Shown: one piece after another, positions 1 through 11,933 of the stretch
Position numbering within the stretch: position 1 is the first letter of the stretch
Layout: each line of letters opens with the position of its first letter
Assembly: GCA_029204225.1 (NCBI GenBank)
Contig: CM055100.1
Coordinates: forward strand, 28,534,649 to 28,598,648
From: Diphasiastrum complanatum
Lineage: Eukaryota > Streptophyta > Lycopodiopsida > Lycopodiales > Lycopodiaceae
Reading direction: 5' to 3'
DNA: 64,000 nucleotides
The notes under the pieces: generated by a model
The model's input: the letters and a program-made list of their open reading frames with translations, nothing else
Database searches by the model: none
Told to the model about the DNA's origin: nothing
Made by a program: the position numbers and the translations under genes

Positions 1-929
1 CATGAGGCATGTAATATGGAGAACTTATACTTTGAAAAGCACATATAAGATGCTCAAAGTGTCTTCTTTTTGACACTTTGGTCACACCTATGACAATGTA
101 TGCAACAGAGATGATTTGGGCTTGTTTTCCTCACCTTAAGGTTTCCATGTTATCACTTACAATACAAGTAAACCAGCAGTCCCAAATCGGATTATCTTCG
201 CAGAGTTCACTATGTTCCCTATGTTCAGAGTGTCACACGTCTTTTGTCGTCTATTGGAAAATCACTCTCACATCTTCTTGAGGACAATCACTCATAAATT
301 TGATGGCATATTATCAATCATACACTCAACAAATCTAGATGGGAGCCCTATGGGTCAAGTTAGAGTTCTATTAGACGCTTTTTGTAGTGAGGAGATATGT
401 GGGATCTCCCACGATATCTAGACCCTGTGGGTACCAACCAACTATCACTCACTGATTGCATGAGATTTGCATAGGCCTGATGCTACAAGAGATGAATTGC
501 AGGGGACCGAACATCTTAGAATGAGACTATTTGCTACAAGCATACAAGGTGCAATCATAGACAGCTGCAACAAGTCCAGTCTTCATATAAAGCCAATAAA
601 AGTAAGGCTTGAGGCAAAAAAAGGACTTCTGAAAACCGCAATGGCCAACAGAATTGAATTAGTGATCATTAGGCATGAGCTTGTGGTAGAGGCCAATAAT
701 TTCAAAATGTACAGCGCCCCGTAATGATAAAGGCATTTAGCGATAAGAGAATCAACTTGACGAGGAACAACAAATGGGAATTCTATACCCAGATACATGT
801 CTCGCAAGTTAGGATAGTTTGTGTAAGCATCAAGTAAATTAATTTAAGTAGGAAAGATTTGTTGATGCAAAAGAGCATCAACAATAGCATACGTTTGATC
901 GTGCTGAAGCTTAAAATGCAATGTATGTA

Positions 930-1271
930 GAAACTGCATCCAACCAATGGAAAATCATTTGAGGGTCTTTTGTCAACAGATAGCTAAGGGATTGATGATT
1001 ACTACACAATTGAAATGGCATAGATTTATGGTAATGGCACTACCTCAAAGCATGAATGATGGCAAACTCCTTTCAATGGGTAGATTCACGGGTCACATAG
1101 GAAAGCAAAGCAGTGTGATTCATAAGCAATAACACCATAATCTTGGTGAGGGAGAGCCACTACACCCATAGCGTTGTCAACCATTTCAACAAAAAAATTC
1201 TTGTCAAAATCGGTAAAAGGCAAGAGAGGAACAGTAATAGAAGATGCTTGAGACAATCGATGGTGTAACAC
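930..1271 (-). pseudogene. Ty3/Gypsy RNase H fragment, decayed
   Basis: Read on the minus strand, the segments TDFDKNFFVE, YGVIAYESHCF, KEFAIIHALR and HQSLSYLLTKD occur in the order expected for the RNase H domain of a Ty3/Gypsy polyprotein (family normally reads like DASG...PIAY.SK...EKE...TDHQSL..LL). Stop codons interrupt the alignment, for example just before KEFAII, and the catalytic Asp region is altered, so it cannot be active. No flanking LTR is visible. It lies just upstream of the acetate kinase exon, so it may sit in an intron of that gene. The domain call rests on motif recognition only. Confidence 0.6.
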
Positions 1272-1455
1272 ACAACAGTTCAGGCGAAGCAGCCCATGTT
1301 AAGGGTGGTAGAGATTGCTATTTCCTTCATCTTGTACAATAGATTGTTCTTACGCAATGTCATTATCTGTGATGTATGTTTATAGCACAAGGTAAAAGGG
1401 TTAGCAAATTCTTTACTTGCAGATGATATTTGGTTTGCTCTTTGATTACTTGCAG

Positions 1456-2283
1456 GGGATAAAGGCTGCAGAAGAACTTTTCCATTGTCCTCAAGTTGCT
1501 GTATTTGATACTGCTTTCCATTCAACGTTGCCTCCCTATGCATATATGTATGCTCTCCCTCTTAGTCTGTACATGGAACTTGGACTCAGGCGCTATGGAT
1601 TTCATGGAACAAGTTACCAATGTGTCCTTGATCAAGCTGCAAATCTGCTTCTTAAGCCAAAAAATAACCTTAATGTCATTATCTGTCACCTAGGGGCAGG
1701 AGCGAGTATGGCTGCAATTAGGCAAGGGAATTGCATAGATACTACCATGGGTGTCACTCCACTTGAAGGTTTAGTGATGGCAACTCGAAGTGGAGATGTC
1801 GATTCCGGGGTTATGCAGATTTTGGCTTCTGAAAAAGGTCTAAGCATGCAAGAAATCAATACGCTACTAAACAAAGAAAGTGGTCTGTATGGAATTTGTG
1901 GTGATAAGGATATGAGAGTAGTGTTGGAAGCTGCTCAAGCAGGGAGTGAGAAGCACAAATTGGCTTTGGATGTGTTTGTACATCGTATTAAAAAATATTT
2001 AGGTGCATATTTGGTTCATCTCGAAGGCAAAGTGGATGCTCTTGTCTTTACTGCTGGTATAGGTGAGAGGTCCCCACCAATCAGATCAATGATTTGCCAT
2101 GGGCTTAATGCATTTGGAATTTCCTTAGACCACAAGAAGAACTACCAGGATACAAATGAGAAAAGAGAAATTCAAAGTTCAACTTCAAAGGTTAAAATTC
2201 TAGTGGTACCAACAGATGAGGAACTGTGCATTGCTCAGCAGACATTAGAATTACTGAGCACAATTGAACCCAAAAGTGTTTGA
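1456..2283 (+). CDS. Acetate kinase, 3' terminal exon (partial gene)
   Basis: Acetate kinase interconverts acetate + ATP and acetyl phosphate + ADP. The 276 codons here match the C-terminal two thirds of the family: PQVAVFDTAFH, RRYGFHGTS, CHLGAGAS, DTTMGVTPLEGLVM.TRSGD, SGLYGICG.KDMR and FTAGIGER are all in family order. The exon starts after a TTACTTGCAG acceptor (cag at 1453-1455) in phase 0 and ends at TGA 2281-2283. The whole enzyme is about 400 residues, so roughly 130 N-terminal residues, including the first ATPase motif, must come from exons that I could not find in 1-1455 and that may lie left of the window. Departures from consensus: the second His of the usual HGTSH is Tyr, and the usual HLGNG reads HLGAG. 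The gene is either divergent or decaying; the frame is open throughout. In plants this enzyme is known from green algae and mosses, usually in organelles. Confidence 0.9.
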   Translation, partial: GIKAAEELFHCPQVAVFDTAFHSTLPPYAYMYALPLSLYMELGLRRYGFHGTSYQCVLDQAANLLLKPKNNLNVIICHLGAGASMAAIRQGNCIDTTMGVTPLEGLVMATRSGDVDSGVMQILASEKGLSMQEINTLLNKESGLYGICGDKDMRVVLEAAQAGSEKHKLALDVFVHRIKKYLGAYLVHLEGKVDALVFTAGIGERSPPIRSMICHGLNAFGISLDHKKNYQDTNEKREIQSSTSKVKILVVPTDEELCIAQQTLELLSTIEPKSV

Positions 2284-3930
2284 TTGTGTTCCCACTTGGG
2301 TTATTTGATAGTCTTTCTTTTGCAGATTGTATAACTCATTGCCCTTTATGGAAATCTTTTGGAATATACAAAGGGGTGCACAGATAAGATTCAATCAAGT
2401 AACCAGCTGAGCTTCAAAGTTCAAGGCACCTACTTCAGCAAGATTTTGACTGCTATTTCTCAAGCTCTGTTATAGCAGATTTTTTCAACTTTTTCAACTT
2501 TGCAACTCTTATTTGTAAAGTCCAGGGCTTGTTCCAGCAGCCTAATTATGCAAGCTGCTGGCCAACTCATGTGCTTGATTCAAGAAATGTGAATTAAGGA
2601 TTTCCCCTAAATTTTGCTGATTCAAGAAAAAATCATAAATTTTTTCAATCCTGGTGAAAATATCATTGATTCAGCAAATCAATTGTAATAGAGAATGATT
2701 GAAAATTTTCTAGAGCTCGTCTTACACTTGTTTTGTGTATGAGTTAGTAGGAGTTTCTGTCAAATTTTCACTCGAGTCTGAAGACTTACTGCTCGTTGGG
2801 TCCTTTTGTAGGGCTGCACTAATGGGTCTGTTGTACCATCTCAAATGACTAGTAAAGGTCACTTACTATAAAGATCATTCATGCGTACTTGTGAGTCTGC
2901 TTCTATAGCTGTAAAAACTTTGTGAAATCCAGAGTGTATTTTTCAGCCCGCTATAATCCACAAAATCCTGCTTGTTGAGTCCGCAGGGCATTACGCCACT
3001 AAAGCCCATGGATTTTACATTGTAAGGTCAATCCTAACAGTAATGATCACATACCACTTTCTCCAGTAAAAAGTACATTTCTATGGTAAATTTGGGAATG
3101 CAAAACAAAAGATGCAAAATAACTTGGCACATATGGGACTTAGCCTGGCACAAAAAAATGCAAAACCTTTTTAGTTCAGTTGCATTATTCTTTATTACTA
3201 TGTAAGGACTTTATGGCTATAAGTTATTTTTTGGTCATTCATTTTATTGAGCCATTATCTAAGTTTACTAGAGGAAATAACAGAAACTACAAAAAATAAA
3301 AGCATAGGCTTTTATGCCAGGACTTCATGTTGTCTTTGGCCTGGATGCCCTTGAGCTTGCCCTTGAGCTCTGCCCTTAAGGCCAAGCATTATGAAAGCAA
3401 TTTGTGTTTACTTTCACACTTTCACATATTTATGTTCGATTGTCATTCATGTACAATTATATATGATCGACATATAATATGTACAGAGTTGTTATTATGC
3501 TAAAAAACATATAAGGCTTTGTTTGAGATGTTGGAAAGTAAAGGAAGCTGTCGGAAGTAAAGCATCATCATCTAGAGAACGACAGACAAATTAATATGGC
3601 CAGCATTCATGAAACTTGGTTGTGATATCGAATTAAAGCTTGAAAGCTTAAAATTGTACCTAACTTGAGGTAAGCTTGTCCTATATATCCAGTATGTTAC
3701 AACTTATGTCCATTGTCTTTTAGTGGCTCCCCTACTTGGTGTAGTCATGCTTTGGCAATGTGTCTATCTTCACGTCCATGAATTTCCACCAAGTTCTAAG
3801 TGACTATTCGTTGTAAAGTTGACTCGTGCGCACCCAGTGTGACCTGTAAGACTCTAAGGGCTGACACTCTCTAAAGTCCCAGAGCAAGTTAGGAAGTCAA
3901 GGACTGAGCCACCGACCAATGTGAGCTAGT
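2284..3930. other. 3' flank of acetate kinase; no further gene seen
   Basis: AT-rich sequence following the acetate kinase stop. It presumably begins with the 3' UTR, but no single poly(A) signal can be chosen. No coding segment, RNA gene or clear transposon end was recognised on either strand. Confidence 0.5.
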
Positions 3931-3965
3931 CAAATAGTCACAAGCCATGCTAGGGGATGGCTCCC

Positions 3966-4262
3966 GAGACCCATATCCGGGAGCTAGACTGATTCTGCCA
4001 GGCTTAATCAGCAAAATAAAAACTAAGTCCAAAAAAGCATACTTTACCAAACAACACTATATTCCAAGACAGAGGGGGCGCGTCCAATCACACCAAAACT
4101 ACAGGGGGAGTCCGGCTGACAAAAACTTGGACAATTCAACCAGCGCCAGTGATCCAATCGCCAGGTCTCATCTCCCTCTTCCAGCGCGAGGCAAAAGCCC
4201 AACATGTGTTGGTGGCCCCGAGACCAATAAGTCTATGTATGAATGTAACATCTTCCAGATTT
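3966..4262 (+). repeat. Dispersed repeat, copy 1 (partner at 9.28 kb)
   Basis: About 300 bp that recurs at 9277-9563 in the same orientation. Shared landmarks in order are GACCCATA.CCG, CTAAGTCC, TTCCAAGAC, CCCAACATGTGT, GGTGGCCCCGAGAC and GTCTATGTATGAATGTAAC. The copies differ by many substitutions and small indels. They are probably pieces of an old LTR or other transposon, but no ends, target duplications or coding capacity were found. An open frame (3947-4264) runs through this copy but is not conserved in the other copy and is not taken as a gene. Confidence 0.7.
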
Positions 4263-6640
4263 AATAAAAGTTGATCCTTGGGGATGACTACCATTTTGGT
4301 TTCGCCTCCGGGACTGATCCAAGTGGAAGGACCAATACTACAACCTTTTTGTGTCGTTGGTGCCTAAGGTTCCACGTCACCAACATGAGGCCCGTTGCTA
4401 TGCCATTTGGTTAGTTTGGCGACCACTATGCCTTGGGTTTTCATGAGTGACTTGTCTTTGCCTTTCGTTACCTTTTGGGGACAGATTCTAAGTTGGCTTT
4501 CAAGTTGGTTGGGATTTTTGTTTTCCTAAGTCTGAATGGTTAGGCTTGTTGCATTTTCTAAGTTGGCTTTTCAACGAGTTCATGTCAGATGAATGTTAGA
4601 CTTAAGCATGTCTTGGGAAAACCGCTCAAGTCCCAGCGCCCTTCGAGGCACCAGCGCAACACTATTAATGAAACACATTCTTATGTCTACCGTTGTGGCC
4701 AAGTTACCAATAATTCTAATGTGACTATTTATGGATCTATGGTTGTGATGGACTCAGTTTCTAACACTCCCTACTACTTGATTACAATTATTGAGAAAGA
4801 GATCACTAATTACTCCAAGTATACAATGTGATAGCCATTAGGTTTTTGGAGGTCTACTAATATCCAAAAAGATAAATGCTTTTATTTTTATAATAGATTT
4901 CCTTGAAGGTATTTTTTGATGATAATAGCAAAAACCTTAATGTTGTTGATGGAAGCCAAGTTTCAAATGTCCCACTTTCAAGTTCTCCGGCCCACTTCCA
5001 CCTGTGAGACTTGAGAAGTAAAACTCATTATCGTAGATTTTAGCACCATGGACATGGTTAATGATATCTTTCAGCTTGTTATTCATAATTTATTCATAGA
5101 TTTTGCAAAGTTCATGAAAAAGCTGGATAATAAAATTGAGGACAACTTAAGGATGCTAGAAGTTCTATTGGGCACGTATAAAATCATTAAGTGGAGAAAA
5201 TGTCACCTTAGAGCATTAGATTGTTTTTGAAGGGGGTGACTTACAAGTGGTTGAGTAAGGACCAAAAGAATAGTAGTAATTAGTATGCTTTGGCATCAGT
5301 TTTAGGACTACCATTTCACATCTCCTACTAGGATAATTGAAGTAAAGTAGTAAACATATCAATGCAAAAGTGCATAGATGATTATTGTGTATTAAAGATA
5401 GGATTTTTGGCTTTGTTAAAAAACCTTTCATTAACATTGATTATGAGATACATATAGAAAGGATCAAAACTCTAGATATTAGGTGATAAAGGTTTTGCAA
5501 ACTATAACAACCAACAAAAAATAACATTCATAGATAAAGAGTACCTCGTGGGGATTTAATCAAGAAAGCAAAAGTTTTAAATCCACAACTAAAGGTTCAA
5601 AAGAACAAGGGAATCAATTATGCAAATAATTGTAATTGTTAATGATAAAAACAAATCAAGACAATGTTGTACCATAATCAACACTTACATTTATTGATGC
5701 AACCAAGAGCTACTTATCCAAGGCAACAAGGTGAAAAATGACCATAAGAAAGTGTCACATAGAAGGTTATCGATATCCTATGCACTCCAAACACCATTTC
5801 TCACTATTCATCTTTGTGCAAATTGAACCACTCTACAAATTAAATGACAATCCTTAAACACTCTATAAACATTGCTTCCAAGATAATCTTATCTCAGATA
5901 AAGTACTTCAAATTGTTCTTTATGATAAGATTAAAACATATGATCTACATTCCAATGTGACATGTGAATAATTAGCAAAAATCATATCATCTTTTTCAAA
6001 TCAAATGGTTATTGGGACAACATATATAACCATTTGATCAAACCACTTAAATTTGCCACTTCTTACATTTCAAAGTCAAAGTTTTCTTCGATCTAACTCC
6101 ATTCTCCTTTCATTTCAAATTACTGATCAACCATTAAAATGAGATTTTGAGTATATGAAGGCCAACATGTATGAGAAATTAACATACTTTATCATGTAAC
6201 TCCGTCTTCAGAATTTTATAAAGCCATTTCTCTTTTGAAATCATATCCACACTCGACAAATTTCTACTATGTTAAGAAGATATGGCTATAACTAAGCTTG
6301 TAGAACTGGTATAGCTTGCCATGAAAAATTTTCCAACACACATGAGAGACTCCATATGCAAATGACTATTGTGAAAAATGAGCTATGGTCATCTATTGTT
6401 CCTTTACTATGAGAACAAACTTGCTTGCACAAGAATTAAAGAAACATAAATTTTCAGCCACAATTCTTTCTTTCTTCAATTATAAGAAATTTCTAAAAGT
6501 GCATTTGATGAAGGGAAAAAAAACCAATGCATAAGAAAAGCAACTCATGTTTCCAACCCCCAATGATGCTCCAACTCTAGACAAGTTTGCAAGTTCACAA
6601 TATGAAGGAAATAGATATCTACACTCAAAAGGCCTGAAAA
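4263..6640. other. Intergenic; no gene recognised
   Basis: AT-rich DNA. Two short open frames (4589-4831 and 5048-5230, plus strand) match no family I know. They could be remnants of the transposon that left the 3966-4262 repeat. Nothing else could be supported. Confidence 0.4.
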
Positions 6641-6661
6641 TGTCACTTGGCATTGTTTTAT

Positions 6662-8089
6662 AAATCTAAATAGTACTCTGCTCGACGAATGCATACTTCG
6701 ACTTCAAGTGAATCCTCATTTGTTGAGTAAGTTTGCATTGGTATAAAGAGAAAGTCACCAATGCGTTTCTTCTCGATATTATACATGCTTTGAGGATGGC
6801 TTCTCAAAGAAAGTCATCGTTTTCCTTTTCGAACTACCAAATGGTACATGAAACACATTTCATCAAATGGGCCAAATAACCTCAAAAATGCAATATTTCC
6901 CAATTTCTCTTTGTCATTGTAAAGCAGAAGAAGCTTATCCTCAACTTTCAAGAGAACATTTCTCTCATTTAGAGTTCGTGCTCGCAACTGACTCGTAGAG
7001 ATTCAATAAGCTTTTCTACCACAAGACAACGTATGTTGCCAATTTTCTCAAAGCAATTCAAACATTCATTGCTTTCTCTAAAGTGGCAAATAGAACATGC
7101 AAGATGACCGTTTGAGCACTGCAAACCACCAAGATAAGAATTACATAGTACACGTTGTTGTCAATATCAGACTAACAAACTTGAGAAAATTGTATCACAG
7201 ACTTGTTAGAAATTCTTACCAAAGTTTGTTGTTACAAATAATCTAATGGAGGATTGATGACCGTAAAACAAATGCAAACCACCTGAAACTGACATGTCAG
7301 CAAAATATAGATTTTGCAGTCCATGAAAATTCTCATTAACGAGATTATGGCCCAATAAAAGTCTTTGAAAAAATCTGAGTATTCATAGCCTATAATTAAC
7401 CAAAAGTTGTGAGCCAGAAGTAAATGCTTTGCTGATTTGCAACTCTTGGAAAGGAGTTTTTTGCGACCTTTACAGGAGAGTTCAACAGCAGTTCAATTAT
7501 GGCTCAGCATAATAGCCTCACCGTGATTATGTGGCAGGTTTGCACATTGCAAGGATCCATCTCTCAATAAATAAAAGTAATGAATCAACATTATGTCTTA
7601 CAATCCATCAATAAAGTAGCAAACCTATGAGATTCCAATCCATTGAAATTTTAAAAGCGTTGATGAAAATTCAAATTGGAGAATGTGTTAAAAAATAAAG
7701 CCTATGATCTAGAGAAACCCATTTCTGTCTCAGTGAAGAGAATCTATAAGTTGCAGATAGTAATGGCATTCAGCAAACCGAAAAGTGTAGCATTTTCATA
7801 ACGAACTATGGAGCATTGAGCAAGACGACAAACATGTAAGGCTAGCTTCAGTGACGCAGATAGATACCTGGTAAATTGGAGCAGATAAAGAGCTGGAGCA
7901 ACCATCGCACCTAAGAATACCCATGTCAAAAGCGGCATTGAATGTTGTCTCCTCCTCATAAACTGTATCTAGGATTTCTTCCTCATCATCATCCTTCACC
8001 ACATATGGCCTTCTCAATTTCTTGAGAGGTGGAGCCGAGGAGGGTGGAAGTTCCCCAGCTACTGAGCATCTCACCATGATCCTCACCAT
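6662..8089 (-). pseudogene. SINA-like RING E3 ubiquitin ligase, internally deleted
   Basis: Exon 1 (8089-7868, real ATG, 74 codons) is an acidic leader followed by ILRCDGCSSSLSAPIYQ, the first half of a SINA-type RING. A GT donor leads to a 749-bp intron and a CAG acceptor; exon 2 starts at 7118 in phase 0 with CSNGHLACSICHF, then CLNCFEKIGNIRC and VVEKLIES, completing the RING. The frame stops at TAA 6971-6969, giving a 123-residue RING-only product. Another frame continues straight on (about 6985-6662) with the C-terminal substrate-binding fold of SINA-like proteins (KLGNIAFLRLFGPFDE, YHLVVRKGK, IGDFLFIPMQTY, SLEVEVCIRR), broken by one TGA. The Cys/His-rich SIAH zinc-finger block that normally lies between RING and C-terminal fold is missing. 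Plant SINA-like ligases are RING E3s that ubiquitinate substrates for proteasomal breakdown. Most likely a pseudogene, though a RING-only truncated ligase is possible. Confidence 0.8.
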
Positions 8090-9276
8090 TCAATCTGTGA
8101 ACCTAGGAAATCTTTCACTGGTGCCAAACAACACAAGCTACTACTTTCTGGTAATAGCAAGACAGGCAATGCTGCTTTAAGCTTTGTTCACGCCACTCAG
8201 GCAAAGCAGGCGAGATGGATGATATAAGGAATCAGTGAGTAAAGCACGGCTGCCTTTCAGCGATCAAGCCTCGCTCTGCTACTCGCAAATGCCCATAATC
8301 AGATTTTCAAAGATCAGAATGGCAAGCCAATATTTTGAGACATGAGTTGCGATCCAGTGACAAGCTGACTCCTTTTTTTGGTTTTTCCTGTTTGGGTGTA
8401 TTTTGGAGGGAACTTTAATGATATTAAGACCTCGGCTACATTAATAAGCCTGGCAAAGTCCATGTGGGCTTTCAACTTTTTAAGAACCAAAATAACCAAA
8501 TTGTATCAGGGTCACAAAGAACTATTAAAAATGGAATAATCATGGAATAGCAAATTTGTTCATGATCACCAACTAGAAGTGGGATAGATTTTGGCCCGGT
8601 TTTTACATCATTGGCCAAGCAATGTTGTGAAAACTTTCTTGTAGATTACAAGATTATCTCTAGACCTCTCATTCTTTAAAGGTGTCAATTTTTTATTATT
8701 GCCTTGAAAAGCCTATAACTCCAACTTTTGTGAGCTAAGATCCTTTAAAAATTAGAGCTTGCAAATACTGATTATATGCATATACTTTCATTGGAGCAAG
8801 CCTATACAAAACATTATGTTCATCACTTGTTGTCTTAGGTGTACATTTTTCATACAAGAAAAGATTTAGTATTATCTAGAAAGTTAATGATAGGTAATAG
8901 TTTCATATGAGGTCACTTCACGAGAGGTTTGAATGGTGGAATGACATGATGGATTGCAATATTCCCTCTTGTCTAGTGATAGGATGCAATGAGCGTTAGT
9001 ATGTTGATGTCATAAAAGCAACATCCTTCGATAAACATATGTTATGGTTGTATGTAATATTGTCAAAGTCTCAATCTCAAATTAGACAAAGAGTTATTGC
9101 TTACACAATTAAGCATTTGGGCTTACAAAAATAAACTTTGCATTACCACATACAATGTCTAAGTATTATATATTGTTGAATGTCATGAGCTAGCTCTGGA
9201 GCTCGAGTCATGGCCTACTTAGCTCCTTGGATTCATGTATAGGAGCTAAGTTGATTCTGCCCGCCGAGACAGTTGT
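8090..9276. other. Upstream of SINA-like gene; no gene seen
   Basis: Should contain the promoter of the minus-strand SINA-like gene, but no specific element can be assigned. No coding similarity was recognised. Confidence 0.4.
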
Positions 9277-9563
9277 CGTGACCCATACCCGAGAGGTAGA
9301 TTAATTCTGCAGGCTTAATTGGTAGATTAAAAACTAAGTCCTAAAAAGCGTGCTTTGCCAGACAACATTATGTTCCAAGACGGAAGGGGGGGCATGTTAA
9401 ATCACAACAAGACGTTTGACAACACAAATACTTGGGCAGCTCAGGAATCCAGTGGCTAGGTCTTTGCTCCCTCTACCAAGACAAGCCAGGCACAATGCCC
9501 AACATGTGTGGGTGGCCCCGAGACAAGTCAGTCTATGTATGAATGTAACCTTTTCCAGATTCC
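9277..9563 (+). repeat. Dispersed repeat, copy 2 (partner at 3.97 kb)
   Basis: Second copy of the repeat at 3966-4262, same orientation, with the same landmarks ending in GTCTATGTATGAATGTAAC. This copy contains small deletions relative to the first. Its 3' side is followed within about 100 bp by the Copia fragment. Confidence 0.7.
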
Positions 9564-9661
9564 ATTGCTCTTTCCTTCATAAGACTCCCTCTTAATGATT
9601 GCATCATAAGAAGTAGAAACCTCAAAGACATTAGAAGACATGAAAAAAATGATTAGTACCT

Positions 9662-11061
9662 TCAACATAAGGATGATTGAAGTACTCTCTTTTTCGAACA
9701 AGAACTTCTATTCAATGATTTAGGTAATGACTCATATGATAATGATTCTTCCTCACCATCATTCACAATGACATCATTCAAAGTACATCCTACTTTGAAC
9801 TCTTCACATACTTCTCTTCTTCTTGACTTGTGACTATCTTCCTTACCAAGTCTCTTGATAGAACCATTTGATCTACTCTCTTTATGAAGACATGTGACTC
9901 CACTTGCTGCAAAAATGACTTTCTTGGACTCATCACAAAAAAATGTAGAAGAACCATCTACTTCATGAATGCACCTAGCAACATCTTTTTCCATATGATC
10001 AAAGAAATCATTGGCAACAATCTTTTATAAGGAAGAACTTCCACCTCTATTGATGAAGTTAGCTCTTTCCTTACCTTTTGCATGCTTGCACTTGCCATGA
10101 AGAACCATTGAAGAACCATCATTATCCCCAAGACTAGCCAAGTTAGCACAAAGATGAACATCTCCAAGAAGCATATTAGATCTTGACCTAGATCTAGCAT
10201 AAGGAAGCTTGTTAGACTTTGCATAAGATCCACCAATCTTATTGATGCTAAAAGGGAACTTTGGAAAGTTGAGACCAATCTCCTTTTCCATTCCATCCTT
10301 TTTGTTATCCATAACAAAAGCATCAAGCTTGAAAAGTCTACCTTGTCTATCACCCCTAGCAACCAAGATTCCTTCCTTTGTAATGAAACAAGCATCACCA
10401 CCAAACTTTACCATGTATCCTTTCTCTATTATTTGACCAACACTGAGCAAATTCTTTAAAAAAAAAAAAGTGAAGGAATGTAAAAAACACCATCAAGTCT
10501 TGCTTTCCTATTAGTGGAAAGACAAATAGGAATTGAACCAATACCTTCAATCACACACTTACCACCATTGGCCATGTGTATCACTCTCTTGACTCCATCA
10601 TAAGTGACCAAAGAAGTAAAGAACTCCTTGTGACTAGTCATGTGTGAACTAGCTCCACTATCAATCCACCATGAATCTTTGTCACCTTCACTTGATATTA
10701 GACTTGAAGAACACATCAAAAGAGAATCACCACCACCTAGATCCTCATCATTAGTAGTAAAGTTGATGTGCTTGCTACCTTCATCTCTTTGCTTCTTCAA
10801 ACATTCATTAGCAAAATGCCCTTTGATTCCACAATAAAAGCATTTCAATTTAGACTTATCTTTCTTTTTGCCAAAAGATCAGGAAGTCTCACCTTGATCT
10901 TGCCCTTTAGACCACTTTCCTTTTCCTTTGCCCTTAAACTTGCCTTTGATGAACATAGCCTTCTCTTCATAATGAGATGTTGATGTAGATCCACCTCCTC
11001 TTGATTGAAGCCTATACTCCTCATTCACCAAGATCTCTTGCAAATCCACAATACTTGGCAA
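9662..11061 (-). pseudogene. Copia gag-pre-integrase fragment
   Basis: The minus strand encodes the end of a Copia gag and the start of pol. In order: a Lys/Gly-rich linker (KGKFKGKGKGKWSKGQ), a CX2CX4HX4C zinc knuckle (CFYCGIKGHFANEC), the aspartic protease start WWIDSGASSHMT and the VPIS-like FYIPSL segment, then LSVGQIIEKGYMVKFGGDACF of the gag-pre-integrase part. A run of A/T near 10455-10470 breaks the frame after FYIPSL. The 5' gag and everything after the pre-integrase are missing; a downstream frame (9994-9662) is not recognised. It is a relative of the Copia copy at 20.5-22 kb, which has the same protein blocks. The upstream end meets the LTR element at 11.1 kb. Confidence 0.8.
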
Positions 11062-11112
11062 AGTCTTTTGAAAATCAAAACTTTGAACTAAATTTCAAAT
11101 ATTTCCTAAAAT

Positions 11113-11920
11113 TGGCAAAAGCTAACAGTAGTACATATCATCATTAGACATGTGTGGAGCCTGTTCCCATGTGTGGAATAAATGCATCTATTAGATGAGT
11201 CTTATAGGTTGTACGTACCATTTCATTTGAGATCTAGTGGCTAAAATGGCCAAAATCTAGTTTTCTAGCTATATGCCACTTAGCATCATGTTATTGGTAG
11301 GAAATGTTATGCCATAAGTTTAGGAGTGATCTCCCATGTGTAGAGGGCTGCTCACACATGTGTAAATATTAGTAGAAGTCGAATTTGGACTAGTAGAAGA
11401 TTTTTATCTAGGTTCCTACAAATTAGGAAAATTGCCTAAAATCAAGGGAGGTGGCTATAAGTTAGGAAACTTGGTCCATGTGCCATATTGATGATTATTG
11501 GTGGATCCTTTGATGAGTAGGAACTCTCACACATGCCAAATCAGCTGAGTAAGCATCGGCTCTTGTGCATATATAGTGGCTCATTTGGCCATAATTGACA
11601 AGAAAGCTAAATCTTGGTTTTGGTGTATTTTTTGAGTAATCTTTCCATTCGTCTTGTGATTTTATGCTTCTAATGGTTTCTAAGCTTAGTGTACTTCATT
11701 CTCTGCTGGTAGTCCGTACTTTGACAAGTTTTCACACGTGTGAAACCAGCAAGTACAAGTTTTGATCATATTTGATTGTTCTTGTTAGATTTGTTGATGC
11801 ATATTTGATCTAATGTTGTCTAATATTGTGTAGATTGGTAGATCAATCTAATCTAACACCCAATCACACTTGTGGATCTGATTCAGATCTATTCTTGGTC
11901 CATTTTTTTGTACTTTGACA
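11113..11920 (+). repeat. 5' LTR
   Basis: Begins near TGGCAAAAGCTAAC (or 9 bp earlier, see the element entry) and ends TACTTTGACA before the primer-binding site. It contains several CACATGTG/CACACGTG palindromes, including TTTCACACGTGTGAAA near 11735, which contains the G-box core CACGTG. A TATATATA stretch at 11571 is a plausible TATA box. Confidence 0.85.
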
Positions 11921-11933
11921 TGGTATCAGAGCC
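11921..11933 (+). other. Primer-binding site (initiator tRNA-Met)
   Basis: TGGTATCAGAGCC immediately follows the LTR. It is the complement of the plant initiator tRNA-Met 3' end used by many Copia elements. Confidence 0.9.

Noticed and set aside
467-1132. Plus-strand short frames upstream of acetate kinase as its missing exons
   Set aside because: None carries acetate kinase N-terminal motifs, and the minus strand there reads as decayed Gypsy RNase H.
3947-4264. 105-codon open frame
   Set aside because: It lies in a dispersed repeat and is not preserved in the second copy at 9.3 kb.
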